DNA of 48,876 bases, taken from CAZTHL01 sp964613585. GTDB taxonomy: Bacteria; Pseudomonadota; Alphaproteobacteria; DSM-16000; Inquilinaceae. Shown here piece by piece: positions 23,427 through 33,686 of this stretch (the stretch's first letter is position 1; each line of letters opens with the position of its first letter). The stretch covers positions 1 through 48,876 of the forward strand of contig CAZTHL010000021.1 in assembly GCA_964613585.1 (NCBI GenBank), read 5' to 3'. The notes under the pieces are model-generated. The model saw only the letters and a list, made by a program, of their open reading frames with translations, did no database searches and was not told the DNA's origin. Position numbers and translations under genes: made by a program.

Positions 23427-24635
23427 ATGATCCGGCAACGGTCGCAGCGCAGGCGTGAACACCGCCGGCTCCTCGGTGGCGTGGCAGCGATTCTCCTGAT
23501 GACCGCACCGGTGCCCTCGGGCATCGCCGCCGAGGCACGGGAGCCGCTCATGTCGCAGGGACCGGTGACCGAGCAGGACGGCGTCACCGTCACCACCCTC
23601 GCCGAGGATCTCGAGCACCCGTGGGGCATGGCATGGCTGCCCGACGACGGTCTCCTGATCACCGAGCGACCCGGGCGGGTGCGTCTTTACCGCGACGGCC
23701 GGCTCGAGCCCGAGCCGCTCGACGGGGTCGCGCAGGTCCTGGCGGTCAACCAGGGTGGCCTATTCGACATAGCGCTGCACCCGGAGTTCGCGGAGAACCG
23801 GCTCGTCTACCTGACCTATGCCGCCGGGCGTCGCGGCAGCAACCGAACCCAGGTGGCGCGGGCCGAGCTTACCGGCGACGGCTTCCGCAACTGGGAGGTC
23901 ATCTTCCGCAGTGCCGACGACAAGCCCGGCGGCCAGCATTTCGGGTCGCGCCTGCTGTGGCTGCCCGACGGCACGTTGCTGGTCAGCATCGGCGACGGTG
24001 GCAATCCGCCAATCTCGTTCGAGGGGGCGCCGATCCGACACCAGGCGCAGAACCCGGGCACCCATTTCGGCTCGGTGGTCCGGCTGAACGACGACGGCAG
24101 CGTGCCCGAGGACAATCCCTTTGTCGGCCGCGAGGGACATCGGCCGGCGATCTGGAGCTATGGCCATCGCAACATCCAGGGGCTGGCGCGCGACCCGCTG
24201 ACCGGCGCGATCTGGGCCAGCGAGCACGGCGCCCGGGGCGGCGACGAGCTCAACCAGCTGCAGGCCGGAGCCAACTTTGGCTGGCCCGAGGTCACGTTCA
24301 GCCGCAACTACGGCACCGGCTCGCTGATCTCGCCGCACACGCACCTGCCCGGGATGATGGATCCGATCGTGGTCTGGCTCGACACGGCGGCGCCGTCCGG
24401 CCTGACGGTCTACCGGGGCGACGCCTTCCCGGGCTGGGACGGCGACCTGCTGTCGGGCAGCCTGGTCGCCCGCGACATCCGTCGCATCACCGTCGACGAC
24501 AGCGGCGCCGCGGTGGCCGAGACGGCGATCCCGATTGGCGAGCGGGTGCGGGACGTGCGGCAGGGCCCGGACGGACGCCTCTACGTGCTGACCGAGGAGC
24601 CGGACGGACGCCTCCTCAGACTCGACCCCGCGTGA
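23427..24635 (+). CDS. Soluble PQQ-dependent aldose/sorbosone-type dehydrogenase (YliI-like)
   Basis: A 402-residue secreted beta-propeller. Residues 1-36 form a Sec signal peptide: a basic start (MIRQRSQRRREHRR), the hydrophobic LLGGVAAILLMTAPV and a likely cleavage after GIAAEA. The mature protein shows the glucose/sorbosone dehydrogenase pattern: LEHPWGMAWLPDDGLLITER, the first conserved blade, then NQGGLFDIALHPEF, QHFGSRL, SIGDGGN, GHRNIQGLA, WASEHGARGGDELN and GANFGWP. These contain the PQQ and calcium contacts, including the catalytic His in the QHFGSRL region. It would oxidise aldose sugars in the periplasm and pass electrons to the respiratory chain. The start follows GGGAGG. It stands alone. 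Confidence 0.85.
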   Translation: MIRQRSQRRREHRRLLGGVAAILLMTAPVPSGIAAEAREPLMSQGPVTEQDGVTVTTLAEDLEHPWGMAWLPDDGLLITERPGRVRLYRDGRLEPEPLDGVAQVLAVNQGGLFDIALHPEFAENRLVYLTYAAGRRGSNRTQVARAELTGDGFRNWEVIFRSADDKPGGQHFGSRLLWLPDGTLLVSIGDGGNPPISFEGAPIRHQAQNPGTHFGSVVRLNDDGSVPEDNPFVGREGHRPAIWSYGHRNIQGLARDPLTGAIWASEHGARGGDELNQLQAGANFGWPEVTFSRNYGTGSLISPHTHLPGMMDPIVVWLDTAAPSGLTVYRGDAFPGWDGDLLSGSLVARDIRRITVDDSGAAVAETAIPIGERVRDVRQGPDGRLYVLTEEPDGRLLRLDPA

Positions 24636-25069
24636 TGCGCGGCGGCACGCGTCGCCCTGCCCGACAGATCGGGACCGGAACCGCCCAGGCTCGTGGCGCG
24701 GGGGAATCGCCGACACGGCCCACCGTGCGGCAGCATCGGGTTTCGCACGACCCCGCCTCCGTTCTCGGTGTCGCTGCGTAGGCGGCTGCGGTCGGGCACG
24801 CCGCCCTGAGATGCGCAGGATCTTAATCTGTTGGGGGCTATCGTGTACGGCGTGAAACTTGACCCCCGGCGCGGGTCCAACCGTGAGCCGTTGCCCTGGC
24901 CGCATCATCCCGACACCCCCGGACACCGTCCCGGCTCGAGCGCCTGAGCCGCTCCGTCTTCGGCCCCCGAGGCGATCCGGAGGCCGTCTGCGGCTTCCGC
25001 GAATGCCCGCCTCCCGGAACCCGGGCCTGGACGCTGACGGGGCTGGCAGCGCTGTTCTGGGCGATCATC
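24636..25069. other. Intergenic region before the membrane sensor kinase
   Basis: About 430 bases with no independently supported gene. The last 80 or so probably encode the true N-terminus of the sensor kinase: the hydrophobic frame WTLTGLAALFWAIIVLG begins near 25028, upstream of the first usable start. Candidate promoter sequence is present around TCTTAATCTGTTGG (24822-24835). Confidence 0.5.
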
Positions 25070-26827
<1,758 letters not shown>

Positions 26828-26947
26828 GCGGCGGTCGGCCCTGCCCCATCCTGGTCGGCCCTCCCGAGGACGGCCGCGGCGGAGGAGGATCGGAAAGAAC
26901 AGGCGGCCCGTGCCATCCCCGGCACGGCCGGTATATAACCCGGTGCC

Positions 26948-27844
26948 ATGACCGATCGCGTCCTCAGCCGCGCCGCCGACGCGCCGCGCCCGCTTGCCCG
27001 TGTCCTGCGCCCGCCCCTGGCGCTCGCCCGGGTGCTGTACGAGGCCGGCCGGGCCACGATGCGCGACGGCGGCCTCGAGCTGGGCGGCCATCTCGCCTTC
27101 ATCGGGCTGCTCTCCCTGTTCCCGTTCCTGATCTTCCTGACCGCGCTCGCCGGCTTCCTCAGCGACGAGCAGTCGGCCGAGCGCTTCGTCTCGCTGATGC
27201 TGGACTTCCTGCCGCGCGACGTCGCCGGGACGCTGACCCCGGTCGCGCGGGAGATCCTCAGCACCGAGCGCGCCGGCCTGCTCACACTCGGCGTCATCGG
27301 CTCGCTGTGGCCGGCCTCGAGCGGCATTGAGACCCTGCGCTCGGTGCTCAACACGGTCTACCGGGTGGAGCGCTGGCGGCCGATCTGGTGGCGGCGGCTG
27401 CAGGCCCTGGCGCTGGTCGGCGCGCTGGCGCTGGCGCTCCTCGCCGCCTCGGTCGCGCTCGTGCTCGGGCCGGCGCTGTGGCGGCTGATGACCGGCATGC
27501 TCGGCCTCGACCTCGGCAGCGGCATGGTCTGGCTGGTCACCCGCTACGCCGTGGGCGTCACGTTCCTGCTGGCGGTCGTGCTCGCGCTGCACCGCTGGCT
27601 GCCCAACGTCCGCCAGTCCTGGGCCTTCATCCTGCCGGGGGCGCTGGTCACCCTGGCGCTGTGGGTGGCGGTGTCGAGCGCGCTGTCCTTCTATTTCGGC
27701 CATTTCGCCAACTACAGCGCCACCTACGGCACCCTGGGCGGCATCGTCATGACCCTGCTGTTCTTCTACGCCGCGGCGCTGGCCTTCATCTACGGCGCCG
27801 AGGTCAACGCGGTGCGGCGCCGGGGCGAGGACCAGTCAAGCTGA
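26948..27844 (+). CDS. YihY/BrkB family inner-membrane protein
   Basis: A 298-residue polytopic membrane protein. After a 35-residue cytoplasmic start the family block GGHLAFIGLLSLFPFLIFLTAL forms helix 1. LTLGVIGSLWPASSGIETL, LVGALALALLAASVALVLG, RYAVGVTFLLAVVLALHRW, AFILPGALVTLALWVAVSS and GIVMTLLFFYAAALAFIYGAEVN make up the remaining helices, six in all, as expected for the family. The final GAEVN motif is characteristic. The family name comes from Bordetella BrkB, but biochemical function is unsettled. It stands 120 bases after the kinase gene and 130 before the GST gene; no operon partner is evident. Confidence 0.87.
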   Translation: MTDRVLSRAADAPRPLARVLRPPLALARVLYEAGRATMRDGGLELGGHLAFIGLLSLFPFLIFLTALAGFLSDEQSAERFVSLMLDFLPRDVAGTLTPVAREILSTERAGLLTLGVIGSLWPASSGIETLRSVLNTVYRVERWRPIWWRRLQALALVGALALALLAASVALVLGPALWRLMTGMLGLDLGSGMVWLVTRYAVGVTFLLAVVLALHRWLPNVRQSWAFILPGALVTLALWVAVSSALSFYFGHFANYSATYGTLGGIVMTLLFFYAAALAFIYGAEVNAVRRRGEDQSS

Positions 27845-27973
27845 TTCGGGGCCGGCCGTGCCGGGCCGGCGCATCCACGGCTCCCGCGGGCGGCGAGAAT
27901 CGGTTACGGTGGCGACGCCGGAGGCGGCCGGCCCGCCGCTGCCCGGCTCCCGGTTTCAACGGAACGGCTCGCC

Positions 27974-28618
27974 ATGTCGATCACGATCTTCGGCCCGGAC
28001 TACTCGACCTATACCCGCAGCGCCCGCATCGTCTGCGCGGAGAAGAACATCACCTACACGCTGCATCCTGTGCACATCATGGGCGGCGAGAACCACAGCC
28101 CCGAGCACCGAGCGCGCCATCCGATGGGAAAGGTGCCGACCCTGCAGCATGATGACTTCCATCTTTACGAGACGCCGGCGATCCTCCGCTACCTTGACGA
28201 GGAGTTCGGCGAGCCGTCCCTGCAGCCTAAGGACATCGTGCAGCGGGCGCGCATGACCCAGATCATCAGCATCAGTGACGGCTATCTCTACGAGCCGGCG
28301 GTGCTCAAGATCTTCGTGCAGCGCACGATCAACCCGATCATGGGCGAGACGGTCGACGAAGCCGTCATCGCCTCGGCGCTGCCGCTCGCGGAGCAGGCGC
28401 TGCGCGCCATTGAGGAGGTCGAGGCCGAGGATCACGGGCCGTTCCTCACCGGCGATGCCTTCAGCCTGGCCGACGCCCACCTGATGCCGATCATCGATTA
28501 CTTCATCGCCACTCCGGAGGGACAGAACGCCATGGCGGTGCTGCCGCGGCTGACCACCTGGTGGGAGGCGGTGCGGACGCGGCCGAGTCTGGTCTCGACG
28601 GCGCCCAAGCTCGGCTGA
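27974..28618 (+). CDS. Glutathione S-transferase family protein
   Basis: A protein of 214 residues with the two-domain GST layout. The N-terminal thioredoxin-like domain (1-80) has SITIFGPDYSTYTRSARIV, GKVPTLQHDDF with the cis-proline, and the glutathione-contact motif ETPAILRYLDEEF (Glu-Thr in place of the usual Glu-Ser). The helical C-terminal domain ends with LTGDAFSLADAHLMPIIDYF, the conserved N-capping box. It conjugates or exchanges glutathione with electrophiles; a Tyr or Ser near residues 10-13 is the likely activating residue. The presence of a GST implies glutathione use, so a mycothiol-like product of the upstream cluster would not be this cell's only thiol. It stands alone. Confidence 0.85.
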   Translation: MSITIFGPDYSTYTRSARIVCAEKNITYTLHPVHIMGGENHSPEHRARHPMGKVPTLQHDDFHLYETPAILRYLDEEFGEPSLQPKDIVQRARMTQIISISDGYLYEPAVLKIFVQRTINPIMGETVDEAVIASALPLAEQALRAIEEVEAEDHGPFLTGDAFSLADAHLMPIIDYFIATPEGQNAMAVLPRLTTWWEAVRTRPSLVSTAPKLG

Positions 28619-29280
28619 GCAAGGCGGGCCGGGGCCGGCGGGAGCGCCGCCCTCCGGCGCTCCCGCCGTTGGGCACGCAGTCTTGTCAAGAGGCGGGGAC
28701 CCGCTCCCGATCGATGGTACGTGGGAGTCGCTCCCCTTCTGCCGGCTTCTCGATGGCATCGACCGGGCGACCCGGGATATCGGTCCGCTGCCTTGCGCAG
28801 ACGCTCACGCTTGCCGACGGAGTCGATCCCACCGCGCGCGACCACCGACCAGACCCAAACGGCGATGTCTCTAGCGTTTCCGCGTGACGCGGAACCGGCA
28901 CCGGCCCGCTCGCGCGCCCGGCCAGCCTGGGCATTCTGTCGTTGGGTGGCCGGGCGGGGAAGCGGGCCGGCGATGCCACTTGAGTCTGAAACGTTCTAAG
29001 GCCGAGCCTCCCTGGCCGCGAGCGACGCAGCCGAGGAGGCGCGGGCTGTGGGTGCCGAGCGCCCACCGCTGCCCTTCGTGCGCCCGGAGCCTGTCGGCGG
29101 CCGCGTGCACGGCGTCATCCATGCCGACAACGGGGATCGGGCCATTACGGCCCCGGGCCCATCCTTCGCGCCCAAGCCCTGGGCATGCGCCTATCGGATA
29201 CGCAACGTCGCGGCGAGCCACGGTCGCCCGGACCTCGGCATCGGGGCCGCCCGACCCGGGCATCCGGGCGGGCGGTGACG
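28619..29280. other. Long intergenic region upstream of the guanidine operon
   Basis: About 660 bases without a supported gene. Several overlapping frames exist on both strands but none shows a family motif. It contains a complete copy of the 129-bp palindromic repeat (28871-28999). I do not see a convincing NtrC site, although one would be expected within about 200 bases upstream of the sigma-54 promoter at 29281. Confidence 0.5.
28871..28999. repeat. 129-bp palindromic (MITE-like) repeat, inverted copy
   Basis: Begins CTAGCGTTTCCGCGTGACGC and ends GAAACGTTCTAA. Its reverse complement aligns along its full length with the copy at 33683-33811, including GGGTGGCCGGGCG and CCGGCACCGGCCCGC. The terminal inverted repeats are weaker here than in the other copy. 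No open reading frame or transposase lies within it. Confidence 0.8.
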
Positions 29281-29298
29281 TTGGCATGCGGCTTGCCA
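29281..29298 (+). promoter_or_regulatory. Sigma-54 promoter for the guanidine operon
   Basis: TTGGCATGCGGCTTGCCA has the GG (29283-29284) and GC (29295-29296) doublets ten bases apart and matches TGGCAYG-N4-TTGC closely. Predicted transcription would begin near 29308, a few bases before the riboswitch aptamer. RpoN control would place guanidine use under nitrogen regulation, normally through NtrC. Confidence 0.65.
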
Positions 29299-29312
29299 AG
29301 ACGGGAGCATAA

Positions 29313-29445
29313 TGCGCCTAGGGTTCCGGCGGCCTGGCACACGGGTTCGGCGCCGCGTCCGGTCCGAGAGGCGCGCTCCCGGGCCTGCGTCGATACGTTG
29401 TCGGCCGGCCCGGAGCCACGGCGGGACAAAAGCCCGGGAGACTCG
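29313..29445 (+). promoter_or_regulatory. Guanidine-I (ykkC) riboswitch
   Basis: Three blocks of the guanidine-I aptamer are present in order and at normal spacing: CTAGGGTTCCGG (29318-29329), GGTCCGAGAG (29361-29370) and GGGACAAAAGCCCGGGAG (29423-29440), preceded by ACGGC. Between them are GC-rich pairing segments that would form the other stems. In characterised examples guanidinium binding turns on transporters, guanidine carboxylase or guanidine hydrolase. About 95 bases separate the aptamer from the ATG of the binding-protein gene, room for an expression platform. No T-tailed terminator is evident, so translational control is more likely. Confidence 0.9.
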
Positions 29446-29540
29446 GGAACGGCGGTGCCGCGACGGCCGGCGCCTGTCGACGAGCCTCCGCGCGCTCCGC
29501 CGGCCCCGGGTCCCCGCATCAGCACGGGAGCGGCGATTTG

Positions 29541-30617
29541 ATGCACAGCCTCAGCGCCTTCACAGCCATCCTGCGCCGGGCCGGCGCGGCGGCGCTCGTC
29601 ACCGCGACGCTGGTGGCGCCGGTCGCCGCCCAGGAGCGGGACAGCTTTCGCATCGCCTGGTCGATCTATGTCGGGTGGATGCCCTGGGGCTACGCCGCCG
29701 ATGCCGGCATCGTCGACCGCTGGGCCGACCGCTACGGCATCTCGATCGAGGTCGTGCAGATCAACGACTACATCGAGTCCATCAACCAGTATACCGCCGG
29801 CGCCTTCGACGGCTGCGTGATGACCAACATGGATGCGCTGACCATCCCGGCCGTGGGCGGGGTCGACAGCACCGCCCTCATTGTCGGCGACTTCTCCAAC
29901 GGCAATGACGGTCTCGTCGTCAAGGGCGACCGGGCGCTCGAGGACATGGCCGGCACCACCATCCATCTGGTCGAGCTGTCGGTGTCGCACTACCTGCTGG
30001 CCCGCGCGCTTGACAGCGTCGGCCTCTCCGAGCGCGACGTCGATCTCGTGAACACCTCCGACGCCGACATTGTGTCGGTGTTCACCGCCTCGCCCGATGT
30101 CGAGGCCGTGGTCACCTGGAACCCGCTGCTGATGGAGGTGGCCGCCCACCCCGGCGCCACGCGCCTCTTCGATTCCAGCCGGATCCCGGGCGAGATCATC
30201 GACATGATGGTCGTCAACACCGATGCGCTCGAGGCCAGCCCCGATCTCGGGCGCGCCCTGGTCGGCGCCTGGTACGAGACCATGGCGTTGATGGCCGCGG
30301 GCGACGAAGGTGCGCTGACCGCCATGGCCGAGGCCGCCGGCACCGATCTCGCCGGCTATCGGGCGCAGCTCGACTCCACCCAGATGTTCTATGAGCCGGC
30401 AGCGGCGGTGACGTTCACCCAGAGCCCGGCGCTCATCGACACGATGGAGCGGGTGCGGCGCTTCTCCTTCACCCATGGCCTGCTCGGCCAGGGCGCGCCG
30501 AGCCCGGACGTGGTCGGCATCGCCTTTCCCGACGGCACCGTGCTGGGCGACGAGGACAACGTGAACCTCCGCTTCACGGCCGATTTCATGCGCATGGCCG
30601 CGGAGGGCGCACTTTAG
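29541..30617 (+). CDS. ABC transporter substrate-binding protein, probable guanidine binder
   Basis: A 358-residue periplasmic binding protein with a Sec signal peptide (about residues 1-30, ending VAPVAAQ). The mature start SFRIAWSIYVGWMPWGYAAD is distinctive for the TIGR03427 group, found beside urea/guanidine carboxylase genes and fused to the NMT1/SsuA-like fold. Further blocks are GCVMTNMDALTIPAVGG and VSVFTASPDVEAVVTWNP. With a guanidine-I riboswitch 95 bases upstream and a guanidine-hydrolase-like enzyme in the operon, guanidinium is the most likely ligand; urea was the older annotation. ATG 29541 follows GGGAG at 29526-29530; a TTG one codon earlier is an alternative. A 216-base gap with a hairpin follows. 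Confidence 0.87.
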   Translation: MHSLSAFTAILRRAGAAALVTATLVAPVAAQERDSFRIAWSIYVGWMPWGYAADAGIVDRWADRYGISIEVVQINDYIESINQYTAGAFDGCVMTNMDALTIPAVGGVDSTALIVGDFSNGNDGLVVKGDRALEDMAGTTIHLVELSVSHYLLARALDSVGLSERDVDLVNTSDADIVSVFTASPDVEAVVTWNPLLMEVAAHPGATRLFDSSRIPGEIIDMMVVNTDALEASPDLGRALVGAWYETMALMAAGDEGALTAMAEAAGTDLAGYRAQLDSTQMFYEPAAAVTFTQSPALIDTMERVRRFSFTHGLLGQGAPSPDVVGIAFPDGTVLGDEDNVNLRFTADFMRMAAEGAL

Positions 30618-30724
30618 CGGTTCGCCGCCCGCGATGCGATCGGCGCCGGCCATGGAAAGGCGCCCCAACGCCGACCCTGTGGCGTCTGCGAGGGCGGAGG
30701 ACGGGGACCGTAGGGCCTCGCAGG

Positions 30725-30756
30725 GCTCGACCCGACCTGTCGTTGTCGGGTCGAGC
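30725..30756 (+). promoter_or_regulatory. Perfect 12-bp stem-loop between binding-protein and permease genes
   Basis: GCTCGACCCGAC (30725-30736) and GTCGGGTCGAGC (30745-30756) enclose an eight-base loop, flanked by direct copies of GGCCTCGC. No T run follows. In ABC operons such intercistronic hairpins commonly stabilise the upstream mRNA and raise binding protein over permease; that role is inferred. The remaining gap (30618-30833) holds nothing else. Confidence 0.6.
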
Positions 30757-30833
30757 GGAAGGCCTCGCGGCACGGGTCGGCAGGAGCAGAACGCGAGGCG
30801 ACGAGCACTGGATCCGCGTGCCGGACCCGAGCC

Positions 30834-31649
30834 ATGCGCCGACGGCTGATCAACCGGCGGCCCGGCCGCGCGGCCTCGGTGTGGCTGGCCGCGCTGCCCT
30901 TCGTCCTGCTGATCGCGGTCTACCTGTCCGCCTCGTCCGCCCGCCTGGCCGAGAACCCCAACGACAAGCTGCTGCCGGCCCCGGCCGCCATGGCCGCCGC
31001 CGTCGAGCGCATGGCGTTCGAGGCGGACCGCCGCTCGGGCGAGGTGCTGCTGTGGGTCGACACCGCGGCGAGCCTGCAGCGCCTGCTCACCGGCGTCGCC
31101 GTGGCGGCCCTGATCGGCCTCGGGCTCGGCGTCGCCATCGGCCTGATCCCCCTGGCGCGGGCCACGCTGACGCCGTTCGTCGGCATGGTCTCGATGATAC
31201 CGCCGCTGGCGGTGCTGCCGATACTGTTCATCACCTTCGGCCTCGGCGAGCTGTCCAAGGTGATGCTGATCGTTGTCGGCATCGCGCCGTTCCTGATCCG
31301 CGAGCTGGCCGGCCGCACCGCCGAGCTGCCGCAGGAGCAGCTGATCAAGGCGCAGACGCTCGGCGCCAGCACTTGGCAGCTGACGTTGAGGGTGGTGCTG
31401 CCACAGATGCTGCCGCGGCTCGTCGGCGGCATCCGCCTCGCGCTCGGGCCGGCCTGGCTGTTCCTGATCGCCGCGGAGGCGATTGCCTCCCAGGAGGGGC
31501 TCGGCTACCGCATCTTCCTGGTGCGGCGCTACCTCGCCATGGACGTGATCCTGCCCTATGTGGCGTGGATCACCCTGCTCGCTTTCCTGCTCGACCGGCT
31601 GCTCGAGACGCTGTCGCGGCGGCTGTTCCCGTGGGCACGGCCGGCATGA
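30834..31649 (+). CDS. ABC transporter permease (guanidine importer)
   Basis: A 271-residue inner-membrane permease of the SsuC/TauC (BPD_transp_1) type. Membrane segments are visible at LAALPFVLLIAVYLSA, LLTGVAVAALIGLGLGVAIGLI, FVGMVSMIPPLAVLPILFITFGLG, VMLIVVGIAPFLI, LFLIAAEAIASQ and YVAWITLLAFLLDRLL. The EAA-type loop that contacts the ATPase is IKAQTLGASTWQLTLRVVLPQ, with the conserved Gly. The start ATG follows a weak ribosome-binding site. Its TGA overlaps the ATPase ATG, so the two are translationally coupled. It belongs to the riboswitch-controlled operon and should carry the same substrate as the preceding binding protein. Confidence 0.87.
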   Translation: MRRRLINRRPGRAASVWLAALPFVLLIAVYLSASSARLAENPNDKLLPAPAAMAAAVERMAFEADRRSGEVLLWVDTAASLQRLLTGVAVAALIGLGLGVAIGLIPLARATLTPFVGMVSMIPPLAVLPILFITFGLGELSKVMLIVVGIAPFLIRELAGRTAELPQEQLIKAQTLGASTWQLTLRVVLPQMLPRLVGGIRLALGPAWLFLIAAEAIASQEGLGYRIFLVRRYLAMDVILPYVAWITLLAFLLDRLLETLSRRLFPWARPA

Positions 31650-32431
31650 GCGCGGTGGTCCTCGACAATGTCTGGAAAAGCTATGGCGACCGGCCGGTGC
31701 TGGAGCGCGTCTCGCTCAGCGTCGCGGCGGGCAGCTTCTGCACCCTGGTCGGTGCCAGCGGCTGCGGCAAGACCACGTTCCTGCGCATGCTGCTGAGCCA
31801 GGAGCGGCCGACCCGCGGGACCATCGCCGTCGACGGCCGGCCGCTGCCGCCGGAGCCGGGCCCCGACCGGGGCATCGTGTTTCAGCGCTACTCGGTGTTC
31901 CCACACCTGACCGTGCTGGAGAACGTGCTGCTTGGCCTCGACTTCCGCGGCGCGCCCCGGCTCGGCCGGCTGCTCGGCCGGGCCCGGCGCCGGGCGCTCG
32001 GGGAGGCCGAGCGCTGGCTCGACGCGGTCGGGCTCGCCCGCTCGCGCGACGCCTTCCCGGCGGCGCTGTCGGGCGGCATGCAGCAGCGCCTCGCCATCGC
32101 CCAGGCGCTGATCCTCAAGCCGCGCATCCTGCTCCTCGACGAGCCGTTCGGCGCGCTCGACCCCGGCATCCGGCAGGATATGCACGCGCTGCTGCGCGGC
32201 CTGTGGCAGGCCGAGGGCATGACCGTGTTCATGGTCACCCACGACATCCGCGAGGCGTTCGCCCTCGGCACGCGGGTGCTGACCTTCGACAAGGTGCGTC
32301 ACGACCCCCAGGCGCCGGACGCCTTCGGGGCCACGATCACCTACGACCTGCCCGGCCGCGGACCCGGGGCGGAGGACGGAGCGCTGATCCCGGTGCACCT
32401 CGCCGCCGCCGGCGCGGCCCGCCGGCCATGA
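31646..32431 (+). CDS. ABC transporter ATP-binding protein (guanidine importer)
   Basis: A 261-residue ATPase. Walker A is GASGCGKTT, the Q-loop FQRYSVFPHLT, the signature LSGGMQQRLAIAQAL, Walker B ILLLDEPFGALD, and the H-loop VTHDIREA. These place it with nitrate/sulfonate/taurine-type importers. The C-terminal 45 residues (after TFDKVRHDPQAPDAFG) form a short extension also seen in ATPases next to TIGR03427 binding proteins. ATG at 31646 overlaps the permease stop as ATGA. It is followed after 46 bases by the guanidine-hydrolase-like gene, which has its own AGGAGA site. Confidence 0.88.
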   Translation: MSAVVLDNVWKSYGDRPVLERVSLSVAAGSFCTLVGASGCGKTTFLRMLLSQERPTRGTIAVDGRPLPPEPGPDRGIVFQRYSVFPHLTVLENVLLGLDFRGAPRLGRLLGRARRRALGEAERWLDAVGLARSRDAFPAALSGGMQQRLAIAQALILKPRILLLDEPFGALDPGIRQDMHALLRGLWQAEGMTVFMVTHDIREAFALGTRVLTFDKVRHDPQAPDAFGATITYDLPGRGPGAEDGALIPVHLAAAGAARRP

Positions 32432-32477
32432 CCCCCGCACGCCCTGACCCGCTCAAGAACGCAAGGAGACCTGTCCG

Positions 32478-33686
32478 ATGACCATCCAGCACCTGTCCGA
32501 TGCCCGGCGCCGTGGCGCCGCCCGGCCGCTCCCGGCGGCACGTCGGCATCACCATCCGGACTTCACCAAGCGAGACCTGCACGGCTGGAAGGCGGCGCAC
32601 AAGGAGACCGAGATCCCGGAGGACGGCTGGAAGCGCGAGCAGCAATGGGCGCTCGAGCACGGCCTGCCCGGCGCCGACAGCCTTGAGGACAAGTCCATCC
32701 CGACCTTCGCGCGGGGCGAGCTGCCGCACTATGCCGGGATCAACACCTTCCTCAAGGCGCCCTATGTCGAGGATGCCCGCGCGGTGTCGCGCTTCGACGC
32801 CGCGGTGCTCGGCGTGCCGTTCGACGGCGGCACCACCTACCGCCCCGGCGCCCGCTTCGGGCCGCAGGGGATCCGGCGCATCTCGGCGCTGTACACACCC
32901 TACAACTACGAGATCGGCGTCGACCTGCGTGAGCAGATGACCCTGTGCGACGTCGGCGACGTGTTCACCATCCCGGCCAACATCGAGAAGACCTTCGACC
33001 AGATAAGCCGGGCGGTGGCCCACGTGGCCTCGGCCGGAGCGCTGCCGGTGATCCTGGGCGGCGACCACTCGATCGGCTTCGCCACGGTGCGCGGCATTGC
33101 CCAGTGCACCTCCAAGCGCATCGGCATCGTTCATTTCGACCGCCACGCCGACATCCAGGAGAAGGACCTGGACGAGCGCATGCACACCACGCCCTGGTAC
33201 CACGCCACCAACCTGCCCAACGTGCCGGCGCTGAACCTCGTGCAGGTCGGCATCGGCGGCTGGCAGGTGCCGCGCGAGGCGGTGAAGGAGGCGCGCAGGC
33301 GCGACACCATGATCCTGACCATGCGCGACGTGGAGGAGCTCGGTCTCGACAAGACCGCCGAGATCGCGCTCGAGGTGGCCTGGAAGGATGCCGATGCCGT
33401 TTACATGAGCTTCGACATCGACAGCGTGGATTGCGGCTTCGTCCCCGGCACCGGCTGGCCCGAGCCCGGGGGGTTCCTGCCGCGGGAGGCGCTGCGCCTC
33501 GTCGGGCTGGTCGCCAAGGAGGGGCTGTGCGGCCTCGAGGTGGTCGAGGTGTCGCCGCCCTATGACATTTCCGACGTCACCTCGCTGCTGGCCACCCGGG
33601 TGATTGTCGACGTGCTCGGCACCATGGTGGCCCACGGGAAGATGGGCGCCCACAAGCCGATCATCGATCGACCGATGCGCTTCTAG
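32478..33686 (+). CDS. gdmH: Agmatinase/ureohydrolase family enzyme, probable guanidine hydrolase
   Basis: A 402-residue ureohydrolase, about 90 residues longer than ordinary agmatinases because of an N-terminal extension (HHPDFTKRDLHGWKAAHKE and beyond). The metal ligands are intact: GGDHSIGF, HFDRHADIQ and SFDIDSVDCGFVPGTGWPEPGG. The extension, the GTGWPEPGG loop and the riboswitch-controlled setting fit the Ni-dependent guanidine hydrolases (GdmH), which split guanidine to urea and ammonia. The symbol is therefore given on context as well as sequence. Agmatinase or guanidinobutyrase activity remains possible. No HypA/HypB-like nickel chaperone genes follow here. The TAG stop lies in the end of a 129-bp repeat. 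Confidence 0.78.
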   Translation: MTIQHLSDARRRGAARPLPAARRHHHPDFTKRDLHGWKAAHKETEIPEDGWKREQQWALEHGLPGADSLEDKSIPTFARGELPHYAGINTFLKAPYVEDARAVSRFDAAVLGVPFDGGTTYRPGARFGPQGIRRISALYTPYNYEIGVDLREQMTLCDVGDVFTIPANIEKTFDQISRAVAHVASAGALPVILGGDHSIGFATVRGIAQCTSKRIGIVHFDRHADIQEKDLDERMHTTPWYHATNLPNVPALNLVQVGIGGWQVPREAVKEARRRDTMILTMRDVEELGLDKTAEIALEVAWKDADAVYMSFDIDSVDCGFVPGTGWPEPGGFLPREALRLVGLVAKEGLCGLEVVEVSPPYDISDVTSLLATRVIVDVLGTMVAHGKMGAHKPIIDRPMRF

